Shown here piece by piece: positions 1 through 5,277 of a stretch of 5,307 bases of DNA. Origin of the DNA: Truepera sp. (GTDB lineage: Bacteria > Deinococcota > Deinococci > Deinococcales > Trueperaceae); contig JAGXSO010000054.1 of the NCBI GenBank assembly GCA_018333775.1, positions 1 to 5,307 on the forward strand. Reading direction: 5' to 3'. Numbering within the stretch: position 1 is the stretch's first letter; every line of letters begins with the position of its first letter. Below the pieces are notes generated by a model, which saw only the letters and a program-made list of their open reading frames with translations, did not search any database and had not been told where the DNA came from. Both the position numbers and the translations under genes were made by a program.

Positions 1-1
1 C

Positions 2-276
<275 letters not shown>

Positions 277-283
277 TTCTCCT

Positions 284-340
284 TTGCACGGGCGGGACGT
301 TCCGGTATCCTGCGCTAGCCTCGAGGCGGCGGCCGTGCAA
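284..340. repeat. Spaced 8-bp inverted repeat between the IS110 end and the broken operon
   Basis: TTGCACGG at 284-291 is perfectly complementary to CCGTGCAA at 333-340, separated by 41 bases. Both arms are followed by G-rich sequence (GCGGG and GGGCGG). The pair lies where the insertion-sequence end must meet the truncated minus-strand operon. It may mark a junction, but arms this short and this far apart could be chance. Confidence 0.25.
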
Positions 341-365
341 GGGCGGTCTTGGTTGGGGCCTCCAT
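315..365 (-). pseudogene. Start of a broken third operon gene, 16 codons after a near-perfect ribosome binding site
   Basis: Just after the permease stop, the minus strand carries AAAGGAGGTGAT (381 to 370). This is 12 bases complementary to the usual 3' end of 16S rRNA. Eight bases beyond GGAGG is an ATG (365-363), and an in-frame ATG two codons earlier (371-369) is too close to the site. The frame reads MEAPTKTALARPPPRG and stops at TAG (317-315). Such a strong site in front of so short a frame suggests the original gene continued and was cut off, most simply by the IS110 element whose transposase ends at 259. The product is not recognisable. A genuine short leader peptide is the alternative. 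Confidence 0.4.
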
Positions 366-369
366 ATTC

Positions 370-381
370 ATCACCTCCTTT
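370..381 (-). promoter_or_regulatory. Near-perfect Shine-Dalgarno sequence
   Basis: On the minus strand the site reads AAAGGAGGTGAT, complementary over 12 bases to the conserved 3' end of bacterial 16S rRNA. It lies right after the permease stop codon and 8 bases (from GGAGG) before the ATG at 365, as expected for the next gene of an operon. It favours 365 over 371 as the start. Confidence 0.6.
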
Positions 382-386
382 TCCTT

Positions 387-1205
387 TTAGAACTCCCCCA
401 GGCTGCCCTGACGCCGGGCCTGGTTGAGGCCCCAGCGCAGGACCAGGGCGCCCAGGGGCAGGCTGATTGCACCCCAGAGGAGCAGCGCGCCCAGGGGGGC
501 GGCCAGCTCGTGGGGGCCGGCAGCTCCGGTAAGCGACAGGCGCAGGGCGTGCAGCGCCTGGGTGGTCGGCAGCAGCCAGGAGATGGTCTGGAGCCAGGCC
601 GGTAGGATCGAGACGGGGTAAAGCACCCCGGAGAGCAGCCCGGTGAGGGTGGTAAAGACCCAGGTGATGGGGTCGCCCTGCTTTGAAACCAGCAAAATGC
701 CTGCCGAGGCCAGGCCCATCCCGAGCAGGGCGAAGGTGAGCAATAGTAGGGACGCCGCCAACCCCAGCAGGTTTACCTGAAGTGGCACGCCAAATAGCAG
801 TACCAGGATGGTCAGTATGGCGCTTGCACTCACAACCGTGGCCAGGAAGTTCATGAGGCCCTCGTACAGCATCAGGTGTACCAGCGGTGTGCGGCTGATC
901 AGTAGATGCTCGAGGGTGCCCATCTTCATCTCCAGGCGCACGAAGGCCCCAAAGGTTGAGAGCGCCATGCCCACAAAGGCGGTAAAGACCGAGCCCGTAA
1001 TCAAAAACGCCAGGATGTTGCCACCGTACTGCGCGATGGCCGGGAAGGTATTCCCATCCTGCAAGAAGAGGCCCAGCAGGGCAAACTGCAGCAGGCCGAT
1101 CACGCCCGAGGCGATGCCGAGCACCAGGGCCAGCCGGTACGAGAGGCTGGTCCAGAGGTTGTGCAACACGAAGAGCCACAGCTTTTGAGTGTGGACCAGT
1201 ATCAT
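387..1205 (-). CDS. ABC-2 type transporter permease
   Basis: A 272-residue integral membrane protein with about six predicted helices (roughly residues 24-48, 61-87, 118-140, 145-172, 180-199, 235-258). Two segments are typical of ABC-2 permeases. One is the cytoplasmic stretch after helix 2, with E92 and GTLEHLLISRTPLVHLML at 96-113. The other is LSGVLYPVSILPAWLQTISW at 191-210, followed by P213 and the R at 222. Such permeases pair with a cytoplasmic ATPase to export drugs, lipids or polysaccharides; the substrate here is unknown. The ATG at 1205 is chosen because it overlaps the upstream stop as ATGA and has GGAGG (1217-1213) seven bases ahead. The frame runs 62 codons further upstream, but that stretch has no membrane character and overlaps the upstream gene. 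No ATPase gene is present in the window; only its apparent C-terminal tail remains in the preceding gene. Confidence 0.87.
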   Translation of the reverse strand: MILVHTQKLWLFVLHNLWTSLSYRLALVLGIASGVIGLLQFALLGLFLQDGNTFPAIAQYGGNILAFLITGSVFTAFVGMALSTFGAFVRLEMKMGTLEHLLISRTPLVHLMLYEGLMNFLATVVSASAILTILVLLFGVPLQVNLLGLAASLLLLTFALLGMGLASAGILLVSKQGDPITWVFTTLTGLLSGVLYPVSILPAWLQTISWLLPTTQALHALRLSLTGAAGPHELAAPLGALLLWGAISLPLGALVLRWGLNQARRQGSLGEF

Positions 1206-2071
1206 GCCACCGCCTCCAAAAAGAACTCCTCGAGCGTGGTCTGGCTCTGATTGATCTGCACCAGCGGCAGATTTAAGGAACCAAGCGAGGCGAGCAGCGG
1301 GCCAAGCTCGGCGGTGGCCTCGGCCAGCACCCTCGGCACCGCGTCGGGGGAGTGCTGGACGGCTAGCTCCAAGGCTTCCAGATAGCGGCATTGCCGCCAG
1401 AGGATCTCGAGCAGATCAAGAGGCCTTGGCTCGGGTTCCAGGCCGGGAATCGGGCGGTATCCTTCCGGGCCGGGGCGCAAAGGTAGAGGCGGCGATAGGC
1501 GCTCGTGCAGCGCGACCATGAATGGCTCGTATGCTCCATCGGCCATCTGCCACAGCTCCACAACCTCCGGGTCAGCTAGCCGGCCCTCAGCCAGCGCCAG
1601 CGCCTCAGCCCGGCTTAAACGCAGTTCGGCCGGCCCTAGCAGCAACGCATCGGCAGCGAGGGGGAAGTCGTCCGGCAGCCGGTTGAAGTGTAGAATTACG
1701 CGATTAGTATCCCTCTGGAAACCCAGCAGGGCGGCTGCGAAGGCCGGGCCGTACTCGGCGTTTGAAACGGAAAAGGTAAAGGGGCCCAAGAGCTTTAGGT
1801 GGCGCTTTAACACGTTGATTCCGTAGCCGTAGGGCATGCCGTAGCCAATAAATGGGCTGCCCAGGACCCTTGTGACCGCCTCGGCCAGTTTGTTGCCCTG
1901 CACCACCGGGTCGTCGGCGTCAACGGGGGACAGCTCACACCAGACAAGAGGCTGCTGCGGGGTATGAAGCGCGGCGAACAGGTGCGGCCCGCCCCAGCGA
2001 GCATCCGCTACCAGCAAGACCGGCCCTCGATGGTCTTGCAGCCTTGCATGTAGCTTGCCTGACCACCCCAT
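1202..2071 (-). CDS. Chimeric protein: degenerate MalT/STAND-like ATPase region joined to an ABC-ATPase C-terminal tail
   Basis: The product has 289 residues. Residues 1-~250 follow the layout of MalT/LuxR-type STAND ATPases: HRGPVLLVADARWGG (14-28) where a P-loop belongs, a 'cost of error' stretch PLVWCELSPVDADD (41-54), a Walker B-like strand PFTFSVSNAEY (97-107), RVILHFNRLPDDFPL (124-138), then helical RYLEALELAVQ (229-239). The P-loop lacks Lys and Thr, and the Walker B acids are replaced by Ser-Asn, so ATP hydrolysis is unlikely. No DNA-binding domain is present. Residues ~254-289 (LPLVQINQSQTTLEEFFLEA) instead match the usual end of ABC-transporter ATPases (the TLE-x-FFL motif). The stop overlaps the permease ATG as ATGA, as ATPase and permease genes often do. 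I infer a deletion that fused two genes in frame. The ATG at 2071 has GGGAGGAG just upstream but only 3-4 bases away, which is tight. A native two-part protein is possible. Confidence 0.6.
   Translation of the reverse strand: MGWSGKLHARLQDHRGPVLLVADARWGGPHLFAALHTPQQPLVWCELSPVDADDPVVQGNKLAEAVTRVLGSPFIGYGMPYGYGINVLKRHLKLLGPFTFSVSNAEYGPAFAAALLGFQRDTNRVILHFNRLPDDFPLAADALLLGPAELRLSRAEALALAEGRLADPEVVELWQMADGAYEPFMVALHERLSPPLPLRPGPEGYRPIPGLEPEPRPLDLLEILWRQCRYLEALELAVQHSPDAVPRVLAEATAELGPLLASLGSLNLPLVQINQSQTTLEEFFLEAVA
1213..1217 (-). promoter_or_regulatory. Ribosome binding site that sets the permease start
   Basis: GGAGG on the minus strand lies seven bases before the ATG at 1205 and inside the end of the upstream gene. 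Together with the ATGA overlap it indicates translational coupling and supports 1205 over the longer reading. Confidence 0.7.
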
Positions 2072-2301
2072 GCTCCTCCCTTAGCTAACAGTATGCACCC
2101 TCCGGTTACTGCGTAGAGTGAGCAAATTGACACCGCTACCAGCGATAATACCCTGGCCCTCTCACCGTGATCTTCGGCTAGGCTCACAGCTCTACAACTA
2201 GGTGGGCGGGGTCATCGGCCTCTGGCGCTCATAGCTACCGGGACATTCGTATCCAAGACATCAGTTGATGTATCATCAGTGCGGCTAGAGGGAGATCGAC
2301 C
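2072..2301. other. Divergent intergenic region between the minus-strand operon and vapBC
   Basis: This 230-base stretch must hold the promoters of both divergent units. On the minus strand TATTAT (2150-2145) could be a -10 for the STAND/permease operon, but no good -35 sits 16-18 bases upstream of it. On the plus strand TTGACA (2127-2132) and GATAAT (2144-2149) are only 11 bases apart, too close for a standard promoter. The best plus-strand signal is near 2266-2278 (listed separately). No gene, RNA or sizeable repeat is evident. Confidence 0.5.
2266..2278 (+). promoter_or_regulatory. Palindromic operator overlapping a -10-like box upstream of vapB
   Basis: TGATG-TAT-CATCA is a perfect 5-bp inverted repeat with a 3-base centre. 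Nested in it is TGAT-GT-ATCA, another perfect repeat. The centre contains TATCAT (2271-2276), one base from the TATAAT consensus and about 26 bases before the vapB ATG. VapB and VapBC complexes commonly repress their own promoter by binding such palindromes, so this is a good candidate operator. No convincing -35 was found. Confidence 0.5.
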
Positions 2302-2478
2302 ATGCGCACCACCATCAATCTGGATGACCGGCTGCTCAGCGAAGCTCAGCGCCTTACTGGCGTGAAGGAGCGCACCGCCCTCATCCACGAAGGGCTACGG
2401 GCGCTGATCGAGCGCGAGAGCGCTCGGCGGTTGGCCAAGCTTGGCGGCAGTGAGCCGCAGTTGCACTATGTCCCCTGA
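2302..2478 (+). CDS. vapB: VapB-family antitoxin, apparently shortened at the C-terminus
   Basis: A 58-residue protein that starts MRTTINLDDRLLSEAQRLTG and continues VKERTALIHEGLRALIERES, then ARRLAKLGGSEPQLHYVP. This is the ribbon-helix-helix type of VapB (VapB/DUF2191-like): the N-terminal strand and two helices dimerise and bind the operator, and the C-terminal part wraps around and neutralises the VapC toxin. GAGGGAG (2288-2294), seven bases ahead of the ATG, is a good ribosome binding site. The TGA at 2476-2478 looks secondary. Reading through it gives RRTKPA and a TGA at 2497-2499 overlapping the vapC ATG, the usual arrangement. The lost basic tail may contribute to toxin inhibition in this family. 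The gene is too short for long-ORF searches but is well supported by its motifs and its partner. Confidence 0.87.
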   Translation: MRTTINLDDRLLSEAQRLTGVKERTALIHEGLRALIERESARRLAKLGGSEPQLHYVP

Positions 2479-2499
2479 CGACGCACCAAGCCTGCATGA
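2476..2499 (+). other. Presumed lost C-terminal tail of VapB after a premature TGA
   Basis: After the stop TGA (2476-2478) the same frame reads CGA CGC ACC AAG CCT GCA TGA, that is RRTKPA and a stop. Related antitoxins often end in a proline followed by several arginines, so TGA is most simply explained as a mutated CGA (arginine), giving an ancestral end VPRRRTKPA. The second TGA (2497-2499) overlaps the vapC ATG (2496-2498). A sequencing error at one base is the alternative. Confidence 0.5.
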
Positions 2500-2864
2500 T
2501 ACTGGTCGACACCTCAGTCTGGATCGACCACCTCCGCAAAGGCAGCCCCACGCTGGCTAAGGCGCTAGAAGAGAATCGGGTCTTGATGCACCCCTTTATC
2601 CTGGGCGAATTGGCCTGCGGTAATCTCCGGAACCGCGAGATGCTGCTCGGGTTGCTCAGCGAGCTCCCCACCGCGCCCAGGGCCACCGACCCCGAGGCCC
2701 TGACCTTCACTAAAGAGCACGCCCTGATGGGCCGGGGCCTCGGCTACCCCGATCTCCACCTGCTGGCCTCAGTCGCCCTGGCCGATGGCGCGCGGCTGTG
2801 GACCACAGACAAAGCTTTGCATGCGGTGGCTGTGGAGCTGGGTGTCGCACACGCGGTACGATAA
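2496..2864 (+). CDS. vapC: VapC-type PIN-domain ribonuclease toxin
   Basis: A 122-residue protein covering a whole PIN domain, the usual VapC length. The acidic metal-binding residues are all in place: D5 in MILVDTSVWIDH, E38 in FILGELACGN, D86 in GLGYPDLHLLASVAL and D105 in LWTTDKAL. VapC toxins cleave RNA (often tRNA or rRNA) when their antitoxin is degraded, which stops growth. The gene follows vapB by 17 bases in the same direction. No clear ribosome binding site precedes the ATG at 2496, consistent with translation coupled to vapB. The premature stop in vapB should weaken that coupling. The active site appears intact, so the toxin is probably still functional or is held in check by the shortened antitoxin or another VapB. 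Transcription is expected from the promoter ahead of vapB. Confidence 0.93.
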   Translation: MILVDTSVWIDHLRKGSPTLAKALEENRVLMHPFILGELACGNLRNREMLLGLLSELPTAPRATDPEALTFTKEHALMGRGLGYPDLHLLASVALADGARLWTTDKALHAVAVELGVAHAVR

Positions 2865-2879
2865 ACCCCTGACCATAAC

Positions 2880-2990
2880 TCATACCAATCTCGTGCCCAT
2901 CACCATGAAGAGGCGTGCTTGGGCGTCATCCTCGCGCTTTTGGTAGCATTCCCACACGCGGCGGAGGTCGGCCGTGCGGTTCAGCCAGCC
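2880..2990 (-). pseudogene. Coding-like C-terminal fragment of an unrecognised protein
   Basis: Downstream of the serine hydrolase stop, the minus strand contains a frame ending in TGA (2882-2880) that reads GWLNRTADLRRVWECYQ, then KREDDAQARLFMVMGTRLV. Third codon positions are mostly G or C and the composition (charged residues with W, C, Y, F, M) looks like a real protein end. There is no start codon with a ribosome binding site of its own. Further upstream the frame only shadows the hydrolase gene. I do not recognise the family. It may be the remnant of a gene whose 5' part was replaced when the hydrolase gene arrived, or chance. Confidence 0.3.
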
Positions 2991-2992
2991 TG

Positions 2993-4510
2993 CTAGACCT
3001 GGAAGGCCACCCAAAACAGCAGCAGCGCGCTGGCCCCGATACCCATAAGCAGAAGCACCAGGCGCCAGCCCGGCACGGCCGGCAGCCAGGGAAGGCGCGC
3101 GGTCGCCGGTAGGCTGGCGGCGAGCAGTGCGGCGGTTGCCGACGCCCCCGCCCACCAGAACAGTTCGGGAACGACGGCCCATGCTCCCACCTTCCACTTT
3201 AGCGTCAGAATGAAAGCAGCATAAAGACTCGCCGACGCCAGATTGATGCGACCCGCCGGTACCTTCGCATGGCCCGAGAGCGTGGCGAGGGCGTGGGCTC
3301 TGTAGCTGTGAGCCGCTAGCGGTGCCAAGACGACCAAGAACAGGGTGAGGCCCAGAGAGAACCAGTCCCGCGGCGGCTTTGGCAAGGCGTATTCGCCGCG
3401 CAGCAGACTGACGGCCAGCGCGTCGCCATCGTGGCTGGCGTTGCTGAGCAGCACCAGTCCGCGTTGGCGCTCGGGCAGAAAACCGACAAAGGCGTAGTAG
3501 CCGCCGGTGCGGCCATTGTGCCAGATTATGGTCTCGCCGTCGCGCCGGGTGATCGCCCAGCCAAGGCCGCTCGCCCATTCACCGGCTTCGTCGCTCCAGT
3601 GGATAGCCAGGCTCACGCCCAGTGGGCTGTCCGGCCTGGCGGTCATCGCGGCATGCAAGAAGCGTCGCATCTCGGCCAGATTCGAACTCAGGCCGCCGGC
3701 GGGGTTGTAGGCGTCGAGCGTCCAGTTCTGCGTGGGGCGCAGGTTGCCGCGATGCGGTCGCGCCAGCCGGGGGTCGCCCAGCACCTCGCGGGTGAACTGC
3801 GTGTGCAGCAGACCCAGGGGCTTTAGTACTCGCTCTGTCATCAGGCTTTCGTAGGGCTGGCCCGCGGCGCGCTCCAGCAGGCGTCCGAGCAGGGCCGGGC
3901 CCAGATTGGAATAGGCAAAACGCCCGCGCGTGCCGAGCTCGTCCGCGCTGAGCGCGGCGACCGCATCGAAGATGTCATCCGGCTTCAGGCCGCCATAGGG
4001 GTTGGCCGGATGGCGCACCACGCGCCAGTGCATCTCCAAGGTCTCGGGTAGGCGCGGCAGGCCGGAGGTGTGCGTCGCCAGTTCACGCAGGGTGATCTCT
4101 GCCACTTGCGGGTCGAGGCGTCGATCCCCCGGCATCAGTTGGCCGACGGTAGTGCCCAGGGAAACGGTCCCGTCCGCCACCATTTCGGCCAGCAGGATGC
4201 CGGTCATGACCTTGGTCACCGAGCCGATCTCGAACAGCGTCCCGGCGTGAACCTCCCGTTGGCGTCCTGGGTTGCCGGCAGTGGCGATCTGCACCCCCTC
4301 CGGCGTCAACAGGGCCACGGCAACAGCCGGCGCACGCCGGGTATCCTTTACATAAGCGGTGACGGTCTCTTGCAGCGGTAAGACCGGCGTAGAGTGCGCC
4401 GCCAGGCCAAGCGCAAACACAAACGGGCATAACAGCCCGGCGAGCGGCCCCCTCAGGCTGTAACACGCTACCAACATCCGCTTATGCCACAAGTTCCCGC
4501 TCTCAAACAT
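2993..4510 (-). CDS. Serine hydrolase, beta-lactamase/penicillin-binding-protein family, with C-terminal membrane domain
   Basis: A 505-residue protein. Residues ~45-370 form a class C beta-lactamase-like domain (Pfam Beta-lactamase, PF00144). It has S97-V-T-K100 as the nucleophile motif in FEIGSVTKVMTG, Y200-S-N202 in FAYSNLGPALLGR, and H331-N-G333 in WHNGRTGGYYAF as the third motif (KTG/HxG position). Also typical are LRELATHTSGLPRLP (141-155) and NPAGGLSSNLAEMRRFL (269-285). Members act on D-Ala peptides, beta-lactams or esters; the substrate cannot be told. An N-terminal basic stretch (K10, R11, R20) and hydrophobic segment (~22-38) suggest export. Four hydrophobic segments follow the enzyme domain (~383-403, 421-437, 446-468, 481-503), so the enzyme is probably anchored with its active site outside the membrane. 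The start is uncertain: ATG 4510 and the in-frame ATG at 4477 (M12) both lack a good ribosome binding site. It is convergent with vapC and divergent from the aspartate-kinase remnant. Confidence 0.9.
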   Translation of the reverse strand: MFESGNLWHKRMLVACYSLRGPLAGLLCPFVFALGLAAHSTPVLPLQETVTAYVKDTRRAPAVAVALLTPEGVQIATAGNPGRQREVHAGTLFEIGSVTKVMTGILLAEMVADGTVSLGTTVGQLMPGDRRLDPQVAEITLRELATHTSGLPRLPETLEMHWRVVRHPANPYGGLKPDDIFDAVAALSADELGTRGRFAYSNLGPALLGRLLERAAGQPYESLMTERVLKPLGLLHTQFTREVLGDPRLARPHRGNLRPTQNWTLDAYNPAGGLSSNLAEMRRFLHAAMTARPDSPLGVSLAIHWSDEAGEWASGLGWAITRRDGETIIWHNGRTGGYYAFVGFLPERQRGLVLLSNASHDGDALAVSLLRGEYALPKPPRDWFSLGLTLFLVVLAPLAAHSYRAHALATLSGHAKVPAGRINLASASLYAAFILTLKWKVGAWAVVPELFWWAGASATAALLAASLPATARLPWLPAVPGWRLVLLLMGIGASALLLFWVAFQV

Positions 4511-4643
4511 GGCAGTTCACCAGCCAAATAATAGCCTGTGCCAGGGTTAGACTATCCAAAGACGGCTTTCAGTCGGACCCTTTTGACCTCGCCCACACGT
4601 TCTGCGCCGGTAGTTAAGCAGTGCAGACTGGTGAGTCTGGTAC
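4511..4643. other. Intergenic region between serine hydrolase and aspartate-kinase remnant
   Basis: This stretch should contain the hydrolase promoter on the minus strand. TATTAT (4533-4528) is a -10 candidate but no matching -35 lies 16-18 bases away. On the plus strand TTGACC (4583-4588) lacks a -10 at the right distance. Near its right end is a perfect hairpin (4624-4639). Kinase-like sequence begins at about 4644, so the break in the kinase gene lies at the right edge of this region. Confidence 0.4.
4624..4639. repeat. Perfect 6-bp hairpin at the break point of the aspartate-kinase gene
   Basis: CAGACT-GGTG-AGTCTG is a perfect 6-bp inverted repeat with a 4-base loop. It ends about 5-15 bases before the sequence starts to match aspartate kinase. 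It may be part of whatever joined the kinase tail to this locus. No T-tract follows, so it is not an obvious terminator. Confidence 0.4.
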
Positions 4644-4736
4644 AGGCGCCGCCGCGGAGTAATCATTCATGTGCGCTCGTCGTTTAGCTTTAATCCCGGC
4701 ACCATCGTCACCAGACTCGCCGCTACGGAGCAAGCT
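4644..4736 (+). pseudogene. Residual end of the aspartate-kinase catalytic domain
   Basis: In frame with the downstream ACT domains, this segment reads RRRRGVIIHVRSSFSFNPG, then TIVTRLAATEQA. The stretch GVIIHVRSSFSFNPGTIV is the signature that closes the catalytic domain of aspartate kinases (usually G-x-P-I-x-V-R-S-S-F-S-x-x-PGT). About 240-250 catalytic residues that should precede it are missing: the frame meets a TGA at 4632-4634, and no kinase motif such as HPRA appears just before in any forward frame. A GTG at 4671 could start translation inside the signature, but its closest GGAG lies about 11 bases away. Confidence 0.6.
4727..4730 (+). promoter_or_regulatory. Internal ribosome binding site for the ACT-domain protein
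   Basis: GGAG lies six bases before the ATG at 4737, inside the kinase remnant. The position matches where the beta subunit of two-subunit aspartate kinases begins in relatives, so the site decides for 4737 over the GTG at 4671. Confidence 0.5.
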
Positions 4737-5237
4737 ATGAAAACAGATCGTCCGGTAACGGGTGTGGCCTTGGACCGCAGCCACGTCCGCATCAACCTGC
4801 TAGGTGTCCCTGATCTCCCCGGCGTGGCAGCCAGAGTTTTCACCGCCCTCGGTAACGCCGGGGTGAGTGTGGATATGATCATTCAAGGGGTGCCGGGAAA
4901 CGACTCGAGCCGCCAGCAGATGGCCTTTACCCTCAACCGCGATACGGTTGCTGACGCGCTCGAGGCCGTAGCGCCGGTCCTGGCCGAGATCGGCGGTCGC
5001 GCCGAGGCCGATCCGACCATTGCCAAGGTGTCGATTGTGGGGATCGCCATCGGCTCAACGCCGGGCATCGCCGGGCGGATGTTTGCAGCGATAGCTTCGG
5101 TTGGCGCCAACATTGAGATGATCGCCACCAGCGAGGTCCGCATCTCGGTAGTGATCCCCGCCGACAAGGCCGAAGAAGCCGTGCGGGCCGTGCATCAGGC
5201 GTTTGAACTGGACAAGCCTAACGCGCTGCTGGGCTGA
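4737..5237 (+). CDS. lysC: Stand-alone aspartate-kinase regulatory (beta-type) subunit with two ACT domains
   Basis: A 166-residue protein made only of the paired ACT domains that end aspartate kinases (first enzyme of the lysine/threonine/methionine pathway). ACT1 shows INLLGVPDLPGVAARVF (19-35) and VSVDMIIQGVP (43-53). ACT2 shows VSIVGIAIGSTPGIAGRMF (98-116), ANIEMIATSEVRISVVIP (124-141) and the closing AVHQAFELDK (151-160). These segments bind threonine or lysine and build the subunit interface in this family. In Thermus, Bacillus and Corynebacterium a beta subunit of this size is made from an internal start within the full gene. Here the start and ribosome site remain but the catalytic part upstream is gone, so it cannot phosphorylate aspartate alone. 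It may still associate with a catalytic subunit from another locus, or be a decaying duplicate. The GTG at 4671 would give 188 residues. No good promoter was found. Confidence 0.82.
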   Translation: MKTDRPVTGVALDRSHVRINLLGVPDLPGVAARVFTALGNAGVSVDMIIQGVPGNDSSRQQMAFTLNRDTVADALEAVAPVLAEIGGRAEADPTIAKVSIVGIAIGSTPGIAGRMFAAIASVGANIEMIATSEVRISVVIPADKAEEAVRAVHQAFELDKPNALLG

Positions 5238-5253
5238 CGCTTTGGCAGCTCAA

Positions 5254-5277
5254 CCGCCCCTGGCGGCCTCCTCTTTT
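5254..5277 (+). terminator. Possible weak intrinsic terminator after the ACT-domain gene
   Basis: CCGCC-CCT-GGCGG (5254-5266) forms a perfect 5-bp GC stem with a three-base loop 17 bases after the stop codon. It is followed by CCTCCTCTTTT, a pyrimidine run ending in only four T. Location and stem fit a terminator; the short stem and poor T-tract make it weak. Confidence 0.35.

Noticed and set aside
1206..1391. Upstream extension of the permease by 62 residues
   Set aside because: It overlaps the preceding gene, is rich in Arg, Pro and Gly with no membrane character, and the ATGA overlap with GGAGG at the right distance fixes the start at 1205.
2127..2149. TTGACA and GATAAT as a plus-strand promoter
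   Set aside because: The boxes are only 11 bases apart, too short for a standard sigma-70 type promoter.
3431..3826. Plus-strand frame inside the serine hydrolase gene
   Set aside because: It is antisense to the catalytic domain, has no recognisable motif, and the hydrolase motifs on the other strand are complete.
4552..4660. Minus-strand open stretch ending TGAERVGEVKRVRLKAVFG before a TAG at 4554-4552
   Set aside because: It looks somewhat protein-like, but has no start, is short and overlaps the kinase remnant on the other strand, so chance cannot be excluded.
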